From NCBI GenBank assembly GCA_015501075.1, contig JADNYJ010000045.1:124001-188000 (forward strand): a stretch of DNA of 64,000 nt, given 5' to 3'. Of this stretch, positions 1-12,190 are shown piece after piece. The number at the start of each line of letters is the position of its first letter. The stretch's first letter is position 1. The DNA comes from Gymnopilus junonius (lineage: Eukaryota > Basidiomycota > Agaricomycetes > Agaricales > Galerinaceae). The translations under genes were made by a program, and so were the position numbers. Under the pieces are notes generated by a model that saw only the letters and a program-made list of their open reading frames with translations, did not search any database and was not told where the DNA came from.

Positions 1-1026
1 CATGGCCTTGGGAAAGAAATTCAGTAAGGTCCAAAACACAAGGCTGAGACATACGCAAATAGGATCTTCGAAAGAGAAACAATATCGTGGATAATCCAAC
101 AAACCCTCATGGGCACACATCCATTCGATGATCATAGTACAGTAACATTCTTTGATACCATTGGGTTCCAGATAGTAACAGTGAATCCCGAGAGCAATGT
201 GAGATCCTAATAATGAGTATGAGTGGATCCAAACCACATTTGGATCCAAGAGAAATGATGTCAGTTTGGTCGCAGCTAGTCCATCTGTAACCCGAGATGA
301 CTCCTCGACAACAAGGTTGACATGCCAGATTTGAACTTGCTGCGCCTTTTTTGCAACCTTACTCAAGTTGGAGTTGAAAAATTGCCAGCCGGTTTCATAT
401 GGCGGTTCTGATGATCTGGCCTGTATGAAGATCAAGGCGATATTGAATGAAAGAACAGAGGAATCCTCATCCACATCTACTGTCATGAAGATTCGAGAGT
501 CAGGATGGGTCTTCAAATTAACTTGCTTTTGAATCAGGGGTACTTTTTGAAGTGTGGCCGAGTTGAGATCGCAATAATACACAGACCCGTTCCTGAAAGC
601 AGTCAATAGCCACCTTCCTCCTTTGATGAGACACATGCATTCGACCTTTTGAGACTTTATTTCTCGGGTCTGAATAACGCCGCCTTTATAGTTGGACCCT
701 TTATGAATAATTTCCTCGCAAGTTTTCCCGCTGCTTATCCAGCGGAGAACCAAAGCCTCCAGCTCAGTGGAAGAGTATTGCTCGATTGGTCGTTCTAGTC
801 GAGGTGCTTGAAGCCATGAATCCTTGTGCAACGAGAAGAGGTGGGTCCATAGCATCTTCGTTCTTGAGGCTTCAGACATCGCTTTACATGTCTGGAATGC
901 GATATGTCAAACAAAATAGAAAACTTTTTCATACAGGTAGATACGTACTTGTCGAAGTCGCAAGATATCCTGCCAGTTCAACATGGTAGAAATTTGTAAG
1001 ACTATTTCTGGAGGTAAATCAAGCAT
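1..1026 (-). CDS. F-box protein, C-terminus outside the window
   Basis: Exon 1 (949-1026, 26 codons) begins ATG and encodes MLDLPPEIVLQISTMLNWQD, the N-terminal half of a typical basidiomycete F-box. It is spliced at GTACGT (948) to exon 2 (1-891), which stays open to the left edge, giving about 320 visible residues. F-box proteins bind Skp1 and present substrates to SCF ubiquitin ligases; the region after the F-box is expected to choose the substrate. Here that region has short stretches like the degenerate beta-propeller repeats of this family (residues around CLIKGGRWLLTAFRNGSVYY), but I cannot assign a defined repeat. The start was chosen because the F-box motif begins right after it. No frame break is visible. 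The stop lies beyond base 1. Confidence 0.8.
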
Positions 1027-1671
1027 TTTGCAGGATATGGTCGCTTGCTCTTCCTGGAACTATGTCTGTTAACTCTACTTGAAAGGAAGGGAGGAATCAA
1101 GTTGTCGACTTACAGAGACCATGTTGATGCTTGGTCAAGGTGCAATTAGAAACAAGACAAAACCACTCGGAGACTCCGTGTCTCTCCTTCCATGTCTGTG
1201 TTTGACATTCCTCGGCTGAGACTTGAGAGAGCTTCATCTTTCCCATGAGCTACACAGGTCGTCTGCGCCATTCATTTCAAAAAAAGCAAAGATGTTGTGC
1301 TAGAATTTGGAGTCGACGACTCGACGTGGAGAACATTGAACAAAGTCGAAATGAAAGAATCCACCAGCGGCCCGCTGCTTTATTTGGTATGTATTATGAT
1401 GATGATGAGATCTATCACTATCGCTTTGCAAAGGGTTTTTTATCCTGCAAGGAAATCTATGTGCTACCAGACAGGTATTATTAGGCTCCCAGTGAGCGAA
1501 TGAGTATGACTAAAAGTGGGGATAGGAAAGGCGGCCACACGAGTCGACCCGGACGGCTGTACTTCAAACTGGACATCAATGAGGGAAGTGAGTACTAAAA
1601 TATTTATGTAGATTATTTATCTACACTGTTGATATAACTTGGAAATGAACCCAACCAAAACACAAGGAAGA
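1027..1671. other. intergenic, no gene seen
   Basis: This lies between the F-box start and the end of the STAND relic. Short overlapping frames exist on the plus strand around 1245-1500 but have no family signature or splice pattern. I see no RNA gene or repeat. Confidence 0.4.
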
Positions 1672-4600
1672 CTAAAGAGGAGGATAGAAAAGGGAGTCAT
1701 CATTATCAAGGTCTGGCCTACGAAAGCCAATAACAGCATTAGGTGTCCGTTGCTTCTCTTGCAGTTTAACTATGTTCTCCCTACAAAAACTCTCGCCCTT
1801 GACCTCTCGCGTGCCATGGAAATTCGGTAAAGCAGCTTCATAAGCACTGAGTGCATTTCGGAAATCACCTCTGCGGAGGTACCCATAACCAATGTAGTCA
1901 AACGCAAGTGCGACGGACTGCGTATCCCCGACATGCGAGGCCTTCATCAGCGCGATTTCGATCATATTCCACGCTTCCGCATCTTGATTTAGGTTGTACA
2001 GAACCATCCCATAATCCACAGCGATGAAGGCTTCGAAAAATGCACTTTTGCTCAATTTGGCCAGTCTCCATGATTCCTTTATAGCATCCAGCGCCTCTGG
2101 AAGTCTCATATCATAGTAATGAACCCGCGTCAAAAGCTAATAGGTGTTAGCAAGGTGAGGAGGGCTCCACACAGCCGTCAGCATGACCCTAGCGCGTTCC
2201 ACGTAACCCAGAGCCCCCTGCCGTCGTTGAGCTTCCTGCAAAGCGAGCCCAACAAACATCAGACGAGATCGTTTGAAAGTTCAGCACACTTCGCCTCAAC
2301 TTCCCGGGCCAACACAACAACAGTGTCCCTATCTGGTAATACAAAGTGCGCCGAGTCAACGAGATCGACGCCACATTGGCAGTGACATGGGCGTGGTGAC
2401 CCCTCTGTGGCTTTAGAGTTGAAAATTCGGTAAGCTTTTAGGAGGTGGTCATATGCTAGGCGATATTTGGCAACTTGGTGGTAGGTTTGCCCAGGCACCA
2501 TGTCGCCACGGCGATGTATCTATCAATACCGAAAGTATTGGCCAGCTGCAAGGTGTGCTCAACGATATCAAGACTGGGCTTTGTGTCTCACCGGCGCCAG
2601 CAGAAAGCGATGAGAGTATCCATGGTTCTTTCAGACAGGCGCGTGATTTGTGATGCCGGTGAATCAAAAAGGATGGAATGGATGTTTGGTGTCTTCAGCC
2701 GCGAGTGCCTTCGATTTGACGTGGAATGTGGAGTCGTCGTAGCGGCAAGCGTGTTCTAAAACGTACTGACAACATGACGAATGCAACTGGTCTCGGAATT
2801 CATCCGAAATTCTGCCATGGTCGCATAAAGGACTGAATGACAGGGACCACAAAGAGGATCGGAGAATCGGAACCTTGCTGTTCATTCTGGACCAGCAACG
2901 CTGCCTTCGATAAAGTAGCGATAGCGGAGGCGATCATTGACTTCTTCAGCGTCGGAGCCCACCATCGGAGATTCTCCTTTGTAGTTCCTGCTGGCAAAAA
3001 AGAGAGTATGAAGAGGAGAAGAATGGCATTAGAATTCTGCTTGACGAGATCGCTGCCAACAGACAGGCTTATACTTCTGTTCATGCTCTTTTTAGGGTTA
3101 TCAGTGAACATGTCAAGTCCACATTCGAGCCAGGCGTCCGTTAGATCATTGGCCGTCCAGTGTACCTCCTTTCCTAGGTTTGCCATCAGAGTAACTGCGA
3201 AGGGCATATGACCCAAGGAATTCAACAAACGACCAACATCCGGATCGTCCTTCGAAGCAGGGTTAATCGCATGGAAAATGCGGAAGCAGGTTTCTTCATC
3301 TGTAGGTTGAATGTTCTTCGACTGCCATTTAATCGCATTGTCGCATGATGGATATGATCCACGCATCGTGATCAACATCGCAATATGTTTAATCTGGGAT
3401 AGTCGACGGAGAATATCCCCGACTAGTTGTTGCGTTTCCCCATGCGCATTCCAAGGCGTTTCGAAATTGTCGAAGACGATCAGACGAGGATCCTTGCAGG
3501 CGTTGAGCTCGGTAATGATCTTCTCAAGTGTAGGCCGTTTACCCCCAGGTACTTGCAGTTGGATATATAGGGTCTCGAGAAAGGCTGGTGCGGATGTTGC
3601 TCCAATACAAGGCACCCAAACGGGTGTCTGCGCGAAAAACACCGCTGGAGAGAGGGGTTTCGACAACTGCCAGCGAAACTGACGTTTTCCCCATCCCACC
3701 TGGACCGAGTATGCAGACTCGAGATGTTTCCTCCTTTACCAGCGATTGTGCTATTTCTTCGACAAGGGCATCCCGGCCATAGAAGACCTCTGGTTTCAGA
3801 GGCATCCGTTGTCGAACCGCGGCGGACGACGGGAGCAACGTGGCCGATCGCTTGGATTTCGACAGCAACACGTGGAATTCGTCCAACTTGGTGTCGATGT
3901 TGTCCACTTTGTCCACTACATGCTGCATATCCCTGGAGACATCGTTGACTTTGTTCGACAACTTCCCTATGCGGGTATGGAGCTCCTGGAGAGGGTCAGA
4001 GTCGCAGAGATCGTTGGCGAGCTGAAAGAAGGATTATATCAGCTACTAGGTACCATTTGTTTAGGCTGAAATGTACCTTGAACTTCTCCAGTGCCATTGA
4101 AAGTCGATTCATACACGCTTCTAGTGTGCTCTCATTGAGTTCTTTGTAGAAGGCAATCACCCATCGATTTTGTTCGCTGATTTCTGTCAGATCGTGCTTG
4201 ATTGTCCCAAGAGTGCTAGAATATTATCAGCAACTGCATTAAATCAATAGTCGTAAGATAAATACCCGAGTAATCCTTGAACGTCATTTTCGATATTTTT
4301 TGCAACTTTTACGTTCGCCTCTTCCTCGATCTTCTTACATTTTCCACAACAACGATCATGAGATGACCAACTCTTTCTTGGAGATCCTTGACCTTTTGTT
4401 CGACAGCTGAACGTTCCTAAAGAGAGCTGCCTCATACATCGTTTTAGAGCACTTGGAGAAAGAATCCAACGAACCTCGCATACTTGGATAATCTTCAATG
4501 CGACTCCGATCGCCTCTTGCAGGAACGGAACGGGTATTATCCCAGCTGCAGATTCTAGTATGGTCAGGACTTCCTTTCCGGTAGCCGTTGCATACTGCGT

Positions 4601-5133
4601 TGTTGTTGGAACAGCCGCGCTGCCTGGAGAGGACGATTTCTGGATGCAGATGAGTGTCAGAGTTCACGCAACGAAATTAACCCAATCGCCCGACCTTCAC
4701 AGAGGTCGCCTCTATATCTTGGACAGGAGAATCCGTTATTTCTCGAAGAGCTGATAGTTGATGATGACGCAGTTCCTGGTCTGCTGGTCAGCAAAGTTGA
4801 TGAACATAAATAGGTAAGTACTCACCTCATCACTGATTGTCCTTGACTAGCTTCTTAGAGTGCGATCGCCGTGGTAGAGGACACCAGGAGAAGCATCCAG
4901 CAGACATGCTTCGTGATCAGTGCGACGAGCAAGGCGCTCTGCAGGCGCAGCCATCCATCCATCACTACAGGGATGTTGAGAAATGAGGTTGCCTGAACCT
5001 GAGTGGCGGTAAGCACAAACCCGAGCCAGACGGGGGGCGCAAAATTTCTAAAAAAAGATATGCACGAGTTTGACCAACGCACCTCTAGATAGACTTCAAG
5101 CTTCACCCTTGCCTCTCGCCTTGGCTCCCCCAT
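1672..5133 (-). pseudogene. decayed STAND/NLR-type NTPase with TPR-like C-terminus
   Basis: Read on the minus strand, this matches the common Agaricomycete NLR-like layout. It has an N-terminal helical region (TILESAAGIIPVPFLQEAIG near 4550-4500), helical linkers (4230-3960), a P-loop NTPase with Walker A GPGGMGKTS (about 3700), a Walker B-like LIVFDNFE (about 3470), and an ALLV-type tail leading into helical TPR-like repeats. STAND NTPases act as oligomerising switches, often in non-self recognition. Coding order is clear but the frame is broken many times: near 4345, near 3610 just after the P-loop, near 2820, near 2690 and near 2500. A TAG stop also interrupts the tail near 2138. With both frameshifts and a stop I call it a pseudogene, although assembly indels could explain some breaks. 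Confidence 0.75.
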
Positions 5134-6014
5134 TGCATCAACCTCTGCACTTTATCTTTTTGATCCCGTTCCTGAAGAAATAGAATTTTGGAGCACTGGC
5201 CGTCGGTGATGAGCTGATTCAGCAGCATATTATACTATCCTGTACGTTTATTTTTTCTCTGATCTAGGCGTCAAATTTAGCTATCTATTCTGCTTGTAAG
5301 TCTCTCGTAATGGTCTTCTAGCTAGATCTGGACGCGTTATTCGACTTCACAAGAACGCGACACCTCAATTTGGAGGATATCCAGTGAAGACGGAGTTGCC
5401 AGAGAATAGGTCAGTCCTCTTTGTTTACGAAAATCCAGTCAAACGAGCTTGACTTTCCTGTCAGACCTTCTCAGCAACTTCTCAAAACCATGACCCCCAA
5501 GATCGATCAGATCACATTTTCGATTTGAAGGATTCGATAGAGCGATTTATATGAAAAATCTGAGTGAATAGAACAAGTAAGTTATCCATTCTTCCCGAAA
5601 ATACTTCCTTACGAGCTTACCTTTTCCTCAGATCTTTGCACTCCAGCAACTCCGCCGAGTTCGCAGGCAAACCAAGACGAAAACGCGGACCCCAAGGTCG
5701 ACATGATGCTGGATGCACCGTCAACTCAACTTCGGTTTACAATCATGGGCTTGCAGTCCGCCTTCTTTTCGCATCGCATTAACATTTCATTCAACATTCA
5801 AACTTTGACTTGAGGGTTCGCATCGTAGGTCCTCCACCCTCCAGACTTTGCACTCGAATATTTTCTCCGTATGTTCACGTTTGGAATAGAAGTCAGCACG
5901 GACATCCTTGGCCTGTTCACCCAAGCCTTGGTTTTTTGGATCAGAGGCGCACAGGGAGGCACCGCCAATCTCAGTTTTGGCTATTGGAATACCAGAGAGT
6001 GCCATGGCCTCCAT
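5134..6014. other. intergenic, no supported gene
   Basis: There are short frames on both strands (for example 5564-5782 plus and 5787-6014 minus) but no domain, no convincing splice chain and no codon pattern. The right end joins the duplicated promoter region that begins near 6015. Confidence 0.3.
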
Positions 6015-7400
6015 ACTCTCAAGTCAAGTCGTTCTCCCTTATTGTCTCGCCAATGGCCCATCCAGTGTTAATTGTGGCACTGATTTGGAAGCAGCATACA
6101 GTCTGGATGGATATCACGCCCGGCAAGACGACCTGTTTCGACTTCAAATTTTCTTTGGTTCTCAAGACAGGCCCTGGGCCACTTATGGATCCCAAAATCA
6201 CATTATTGTACCATATTTAGGCCCACTGTGGCGCGCCTCATCAGGATCTGCTGTTCTGCTGTCCGCTGGTCAAAATTGAATTTTGTTGCATACGTCCTAC
6301 TTCGCCGAGGATGGTTTCTTTGTCGAATGTGGATGTAGTGAAACCGCCTACCAGCCATAATTTACTTAGAGGGAACATTAACAAGCATGCTGACTTGGCG
6401 TGAGCCCATTGTTCAACGTTGGAGGACCAAGACGTGTCGCCTGTCGTGGACTATGGCCCTCTTGATCAAAATACTCTACTTCATGCGCAGGCCCGCATAA
6501 ATAGGGCCTCTGTACTTCCTTCAAGACATATTTTCCCCCACTTCTCATCAACTTTTAACCTTCCTATTCACCAATTTTTTGACAGTTCTAAAGTCATCAT
6601 GGACTCTCCCCGCCGCTCCCCTTCCAAGGCGCATCGCACTCACCCTTACCAGTCTCCTTCCAAAAATTCTGGAAATCGTGGACCTTTTAGTACTGTGGTA
6701 CAGACTCCGAAACAAAGGTCCGATTCGAATCCTTTTCAGAGCAGGGGCGACCCTTTTTCGAGCACTTCTTCGCCCTCAGCCCGACTGGGATTTGCTGCAT
6801 CTAAACCCACGAGTGCTCGTCATGAGCAACCATATCGAGAAGGTCCTGATTCTCGGGAACGCAGACGTACCAAGTGGAATGCTCAAGAACTGAAGAGATA
6901 GGATGAAGGACAGTGCGAAGTTCCGTGCAAAAAGGAAGTTGATGACACCGAAGCAGAAAAGGCCCTTCGAGGAGCTTTGCTTCGCCGGGAAGCGAGCCAA
7001 GCTAATATTCTTGAAGCCCATCAAGTAATCAGCCGCTCCGAAGAGGAGATGAAGCATATCGATGCGGAAATACAAGCTCGTGACGCAGCACCTCATAGGG
7101 AGGCATTCAAAGTAAACATCAAGCATGCTCAGGCTGAAGTCGCCCGCCTCGTAAAGGAGAAAGTTGTACTTGTCCGTGAAAGAGATGGAATTTGTTATCG
7201 GCTTCTTCTGGCAGAGGAGGCGCTGAGGAATGAGCTGGCTCGTGCACAGGCAGCGGAAGAAATGATACGGCAGGCATACCTCTGCATGGAGCAAGCCCTG
7301 GCAGTTGCTCGTGAAGCTGAAGAACGCCGGTGGTGGGCGGAACATGCGGTTTCTGGTCAGGTACAGCCTCTTTTTTTACCCGCAAAACCTCGACACCAAT
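6015..7400 (+). repeat. segmental duplication, copy A
   Basis: This block, comprising promoter plus coiled-coil gene, aligns in order with 10434-12190. Shared landmarks are a TTATTGTCT...GCCCATCCA run (about 6040 and 10460), a GGCCCTGGGCCAC / GGTCCCTGGCCAC run (about 6170 and 10615), GTTGGAGGACCAAG / GTTGGAGGGCCAAG (about 6419 and 10829), a TATA element, and then the coding region. Identity is moderate with many indels, so the duplication is old. Confidence 0.6.
6497..6504 (+). promoter_or_regulatory. TATA-like element of coiled-coil gene A
   Basis: ATAAATAG lies about 95 bases before the ATG at 6599. A TATA element sits at the matching place in the duplicate copy (10957), which supports a real core promoter. 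Confidence 0.45.
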
Positions 7401-7411
7401 ATCCCCGCTAA
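6599..7411 (+). pseudogene. coiled-coil protein, copy A, broken by an in-frame TAG
   Basis: The frame opens at ATG 6599 with a Ser/Pro/Arg-rich start (MDSPRRSPSKAHRTHPYQSP), stops at TAG 6899-6901, and then continues in the same frame to 7411. The second half is a highly charged helix of about 140 residues, rich in Glu, Ala and Arg, typical of a coiled coil. It aligns with the middle of copy B at 11050-12498: both have a Cys-rich acidic stretch followed by E/A/R repeats and an RQA...EQALA-type block. Copy A lacks the N-proximal 100 or so residues and the C-terminal tail of copy B. I recognise no named family. The function is unknown; the charged coiled coil suggests a structural or protein-binding role, which is only inference. 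Confidence 0.5.
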
Positions 7412-8002
7412 GATAACCCCCTCATCCTTCCGACCACAGCGAAGGTAAATTTTCTTTAGCATTGAATTGAAGTCCGTGGAGGGAAAGACCGAGGTCGACG
7501 AACTCCATCAATGAGATTGTTGGTGTAATATCTTGGGACTCGGTTTATTGCTCTCAACTTGATAATACTCTTTGACCTAGGACATCGGAAAACTCACGTT
7601 CTTTCCAAATTTCCTCATACCCTTCACCCTCTTTTGCCTACTATAGATCCTACATATATTACGATGCTTTTATGTAAGTAAAACATCGTTCTTTTAGAGG
7701 ACGTTCTTGTAACGCTCTGTGATCCTGCAGCATCTCAACATGTCTGCAATCAGAACAATGGCGTGCTTGTTCGGCTTGGTCCAGCTCTGCAGTCAAGCCG
7801 ATGGCATGCTTGTCCAGCTCTATCCGGCATATTCTTCTGCCATGTTCTTTTTCTTCAACAAACCATTGGTTCTTGTCATGGCAGTATTCTCTGTTTGTTG
7901 TTAAATTTTACTGCTGTGAAACTTGTTTTGTATGTATAAATATTAATGGGCTTGTTTGATGGAAATATGTTTTTGGAAGATGGCTGTGAATGGAGCCCTA
8001 GT
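7412..8002. other. intergenic, no gene seen
   Basis: This is AT-rich DNA with no coding signature. A 61-codon frame at 7719-7904 has no family match that I can see. Confidence 0.3.
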
Positions 8003-8110
8003 GCAAGGCAGTTATATTTAGATTCAGATTATTTTTAAATGCTGTATCTTATCCGCTGATATAAGCGGCGTCCCTCCGCGCTTATATAATATAATAAGTT
8101 ACAGGGCCGC
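8003..8110 (+). repeat. diverged direct repeat, left copy
   Basis: The run CAAGGCAGTTATATTTAGATT, then a TATCCGCTGATATAAGCGGCG hairpin-like stretch and CTCCGCGCTTATATAAT, recurs in a diverged form at 8735-8845 in the same order and orientation. The two copies flank the AACTGGT-rich repeat at 8117-8700. They may be remnants of terminal or duplicated DNA around an insertion. Confidence 0.5.
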
Positions 8111-8116
8111 TGGAAT

Positions 8117-8700
8117 TAATGTTTGAAAGTCTGGTCTGGTCCAGTTTTTGGGTGCCCAAGGACCCTAACCGAGACCGAGACCAGTTAGGTAAAATTAGAA
8201 ATGTCTAAATAACTGGACCGGAGTGCAACTAACTGGTCTTGATCAGTCTTGTGCAGTTATTTGCAGTTATATAACTGGTTTTAACTGGTTACAGTTATAA
8301 CCAGTTATCAACCAGTTATAACCAGTTTTTTTGGCCATAAATAATTGTTTCATAGTGTAAACTAAATGAATCACAATTTTTATGGTCAAAGCGAGCTCAA
8401 GAACATCACAAACGGTTGAGAAATGATAAAATTAGAGCAGATTCAACAATTTTTGCGAGTATTGCTATAACTTTCTTAATTCTCAACCGAATTTTACATT
8501 TTCTGGGTCGTTCAAAAGCTATAATATGTGGGTATAATCATGCAAAATTTCAGAATTTTATGACTGGTCCTAACTGGTTAAGACCAGTTTTAAGCAGTTA
8601 CAAAAATTCTAAAATTTGGACTAACTGCTAACCAGACTGTGGTTTATGGTTACAATGGTTAGTATATTTTGCAGTTAGCATCAGTTAATGCAATATGAAC
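8117..8700 (+). repeat. AACTGGT/ACCAGTT-rich interspersed repeat, full start
   Basis: It starts TAATGTTTGAAAGTC and continues through GTCTGGTCCAG, GGACCCTAACCGAGACCGAG and ACCAGTTAGGTAAAATTAG. The same run begins at 63240 at the other end of the window (TAGTGTTTGAAAGTC...). The interior is noncoding, AT-rich and dense in short palindromic AACTGGT/ACCAGTT units. I could not find a matching inverted right end, so the class is unassigned; the start resembles hAT-like ends only loosely. Confidence 0.55.
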
Positions 8701-8734
8701 TTCAACAAATGCCTCATGTGCCAGCAGTGTGTGG

Positions 8735-8845
8735 CAAAAGGCAGCTATATTTAGATTTGACTTATTATTAGTATCTGGAGCTGGGTGTGTGATTATATCA
8801 GCAGCGTTCCTCCACCGCTTACATAATCTAATATCTGTGCCAAGG
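8735..8845 (+). repeat. diverged direct repeat, right copy
   Basis: It matches 8003-8110 in order: AAAGGCAGCTATATTTAGATT, then ATATCAGCAGCGTTCCTCC and CGCTTACATAATC. Several differences are CG against CA or TG. Confidence 0.45.
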
Positions 8846-10433
8846 TACTATTGGATTTGCTGTTCAAGGTGTGTTCTATTTTATTCTGAAGGGCATATAT
8901 TTAAATTTTACCTATCATCATATATAGATGGTCTAATACTATTTGTGAAGTAGGAAAAGCATTGTCCTGCCATGCGAAGCAGTGGCCCACTAAAACAAGT
9001 AGGTAATATGTTGTCTGTACTAATATACTTGCGATTTGTACCCTGTCCATGACAACATATATCCTTGGAGTCCTCCATTTCTGTTGAGATTTTGGGGAAC
9101 TTTGAAGCTGATCTTTGTGTTCCCTCTTTCTCGACAAGCACTGGGTCCCATTGGGGTCCCACATCCAAGCCTGAGTTGCTGAAGACTTTGACAGTGTTCT
9201 AACCTCTTCGATTGGTTTGTGAATATTGACTCTGAACATTTGCATATATTATACTATTTTGACGAATTATTCATGCTCATCTTGATGCCCTGAAGTACGA
9301 TCACCGGAAGGCGACTTTGCTTGAATTTAATTGAGCACATATGTCCGTGACAGACTCCGTCAATAATCTACGTCACCCGAAGTTCTTCCTCAACCTCCAG
9401 CTTATCAGACGAAAAGCAATAACGCAGTTCCACAGTCGCTTACTGTTGTACATACTTCACGCCATCGACAGCCGCAGTTTTATTCAATCTCGTGCTCGGC
9501 TCACCTGTACGTTTTCATCACGAAAGCGAAGAACGAGCACTCGAGATGTTTTGGATTATGATACGGGCGTGAATTACCATTTACCGTTATCCAAAACTGG
9601 AGAATCCTAACGGAGGTGAGCCATACCGCATTTCAACATATCTACTTACCGCCTTACTGTCTTCCATATCCCTACAGAAATGCCGAAACTAGGCAGCTCA
9701 TTGTCCATGCTTCACCCCTCTTTCACCCGCCTTCACCCGCTGCGTTTTGCGAGGGTACGTTATGACCTGGAGTTTACATTGATCTGAAAGCCCTGCTGCT
9801 TGCCGTCGTGACTCGTCATTTTCAGCTCTTAGCGATGGGCAGGCGGAGGAGTTTGTCTACCTCAGAGTTCGGACAGAACTTGGAAGCTGGGAACTACGTG
9901 ACCGAATGACTATTGGATCCGTCTCAATGCACGGCCGACGAAAAAGAGAGGAATTGTATCCCATTTTCTTACAATGATTTCGGAAATTCTTGGCATTGGA
10001 TCGAAGCAGCTCTCAACAAAACCTCTTGATTCAGGTCGCAGGAACCGACAGATTGGCCCTTTCCGAGTCGTGCTCTTGTCTTGAATACGATATCAACCGC
10101 AGAATGTACGCTATCTGGGCTCACTATACCCGTAAGCTTCTTTTCTAGTATCTCACTGACGACAGCTCCTGACCATCGTCAAGGTAGCTCTGCACAACAC
10201 AACCTTCTCTAAATCTGGATCAGCTCCAACTCCAACTCCAAACCAACTGAGAAAATGTTTGTCTTGTTCTTGAGGACATCCGGTCTGAGGCTGGAATACA
10301 GTTCGTTTGGTTCTCCTCAATCATTTGGCATGCCTGTACCATAGATCTTCTTCTTACGGATGCAAGCTCAAGGGACATCTCAAACTGCAACCTCTTAAAG
10401 CGCCACTTTCTTGCCAACCCTAACCCTAAGACG
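8846..10433. other. intergenic, no supported gene
   Basis: Short frames exist (for example 8901-9245 minus and 9341-9610 plus) but none shows a domain or plausible exon chain. The short run CCAACCCTAACCCTAAG near 10417 is only two units long and is not a telomere tract. Confidence 0.3.
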
Positions 10434-12190
10434 GATGGGCTCTGCAGCTGTCCTTATTGTCTGGCCATAGCCGGTGCCCATCCATTGTTAATCACTCCGA
10501 TACGAGCGCCGATTTGGGAGCACCGATTTAGGAGCAGGATACGGTTCCAAAAAGGACCTTACAGCAAATGGAAGCTTTCTATGTTCGAAAATTCGGAGGT
10601 GGCGGCAGGTGCGGTCCCTGGCCACAGACACATTGTTATTCTGTCTAGAAATAGTACGCCTCCTCAGGGTCTGCTGTTCGATGACCAACGCTTGCCAAAT
10701 TCAAATCTCGTTACTTTATTGCCCATTGGACATCGAGAAACCAATCAATGTACTGTTGCTCGGAGCAATAATTTACATGCGTACTGGCCCTAGATAGGTT
10801 CAAGATGACATTGGCCAATTGTTCAGGTTGGAGGGCCAAGGTGGCGCCCGTCGTGGCTGTGGCCCTTCGATTTCCCGTTCTAGTAATTTTCGAATTTCAA
10901 GGTTTCCTCGGCCCTCTGATCGTTACCAAGCAAAGCACAACGTATGGGCCTAAGCATATAAATTTGGGGCAACTGGCGTCTCCAACAGTCTCCCTCTCAT
11001 TTTTCACCTTTGGTCTACTGACTTTTTTTTTTGACAGGTCAGATTCGTCATGGCTCCGTCTCATCACAGTAGCTCTTCCAAGAAGAATCGCTTACGTCCT
11101 TATAACTCACCTTCGAATTCCCAAGGTGCTGGTCCTTCCAATGGTCGTGGACGTCCTCCAAAGCGAACCCGATCACCTTCTTTTGCTCTGCCATCTTTAA
11201 GGAAGTCCTTCCGTGCTGAGGCTGATCGTCCCTTACGTCCGATCCCCAGAGAACATCGTATCGATGGCCATGACGATGGCTCTGAACCCCATACGGAGAA
11301 CCTCTTCCAAGACACAGGGCTCTCTTTTGCCAAATCGATGGAATCAGCATTAGCTTTGGCGCGCCATAGACTTGCCAACGCCGTCATCACCCCTCCTCAG
11401 AAAAAGGAATATCCACCCGATCATTGGAACAAGGTGGTGATGGAGGACACTCGACATCGTGTTGTAGAAGCAGTGCTTAGAAAGAATCTAAAGGCAAAGA
11501 CAGCTCAACGACAGAGATGCCGTAAAATCAGGAAGAGACACGAGAAGGCTGAGAGAGAGCAGCAGGAGGCAGAAGCCTGTCAAGTCCATTGCAAGGAGGA
11601 AGATGACGACAAGGAGGTATTGGAGGCCCTTCTGGGAGCAGACTATACGCAGGAGGCGGTCAGTCATCCTGCTCAAGGGGTGCGCGAAGCGGCAGCCCGA
11701 GTAGCTCCATATAAGCAAGAGGTAGACGAAGCGGCGGTAGCGAAAGCACTTCACGATCAAGAAGTGGCTCGTCGGCACCAAGATGAAGCTCGTCTGTACC
11801 AAGAAGAATCAGAAGCTGCAGTTCGCAAAGCCCAGCAGCAAGCTGAATGCGCGCAGAAGGAATTGGAGCGATTGGCTGCAGAGGCACATGCGCAGAGCGC
11901 GGCCCTCCAAACTGCATTGAAAAACCTCAAGGCCGATTCTGCGAAGGCTCGGGACGATCTCGTGAGGAGCATGAACGAGCAGATGACTGCTGTTGCCCGC
12001 GAATACACAGAGATGCAGAACCGGGTTTTAGAGACTCAACACGCATATCTTGGCGAGCAGGCTCGCGCGAATGCGGCAGAGGAAACTCTACGCCAAGCGC
12101 TTTTCCTCGGTCAGCAAATGGAATGAGCTGTACGCCAGGCGGAGCAACACCTTCAATGGGCCGAACAACGGGCCTATATACAACAGTATA
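10434..12190 (+). repeat. segmental duplication, copy B
   Basis: This is the partner of 6015-7400 and is longer and better preserved. It carries the promoter, TATA element and coiled-coil gene B. Confidence 0.6.
10957..10963 (+). promoter_or_regulatory. TATA box of coiled-coil gene B
   Basis: TATAAAT lies about 90 bases before ATG 11050, at the position equivalent to the TATA element of copy A. Confidence 0.5.

Noticed and set aside
6776..7345. Minus-strand frame of 189 codons
   Set aside because: It is antisense to the coiled-coil gene A region, with no domain and no splice support.
10414..10431. Telomere-like CCCTAA units
   Set aside because: Only two units and no wider array. Together with the RecQ-like helicase they could suggest a subtelomere, but nothing else supports it.
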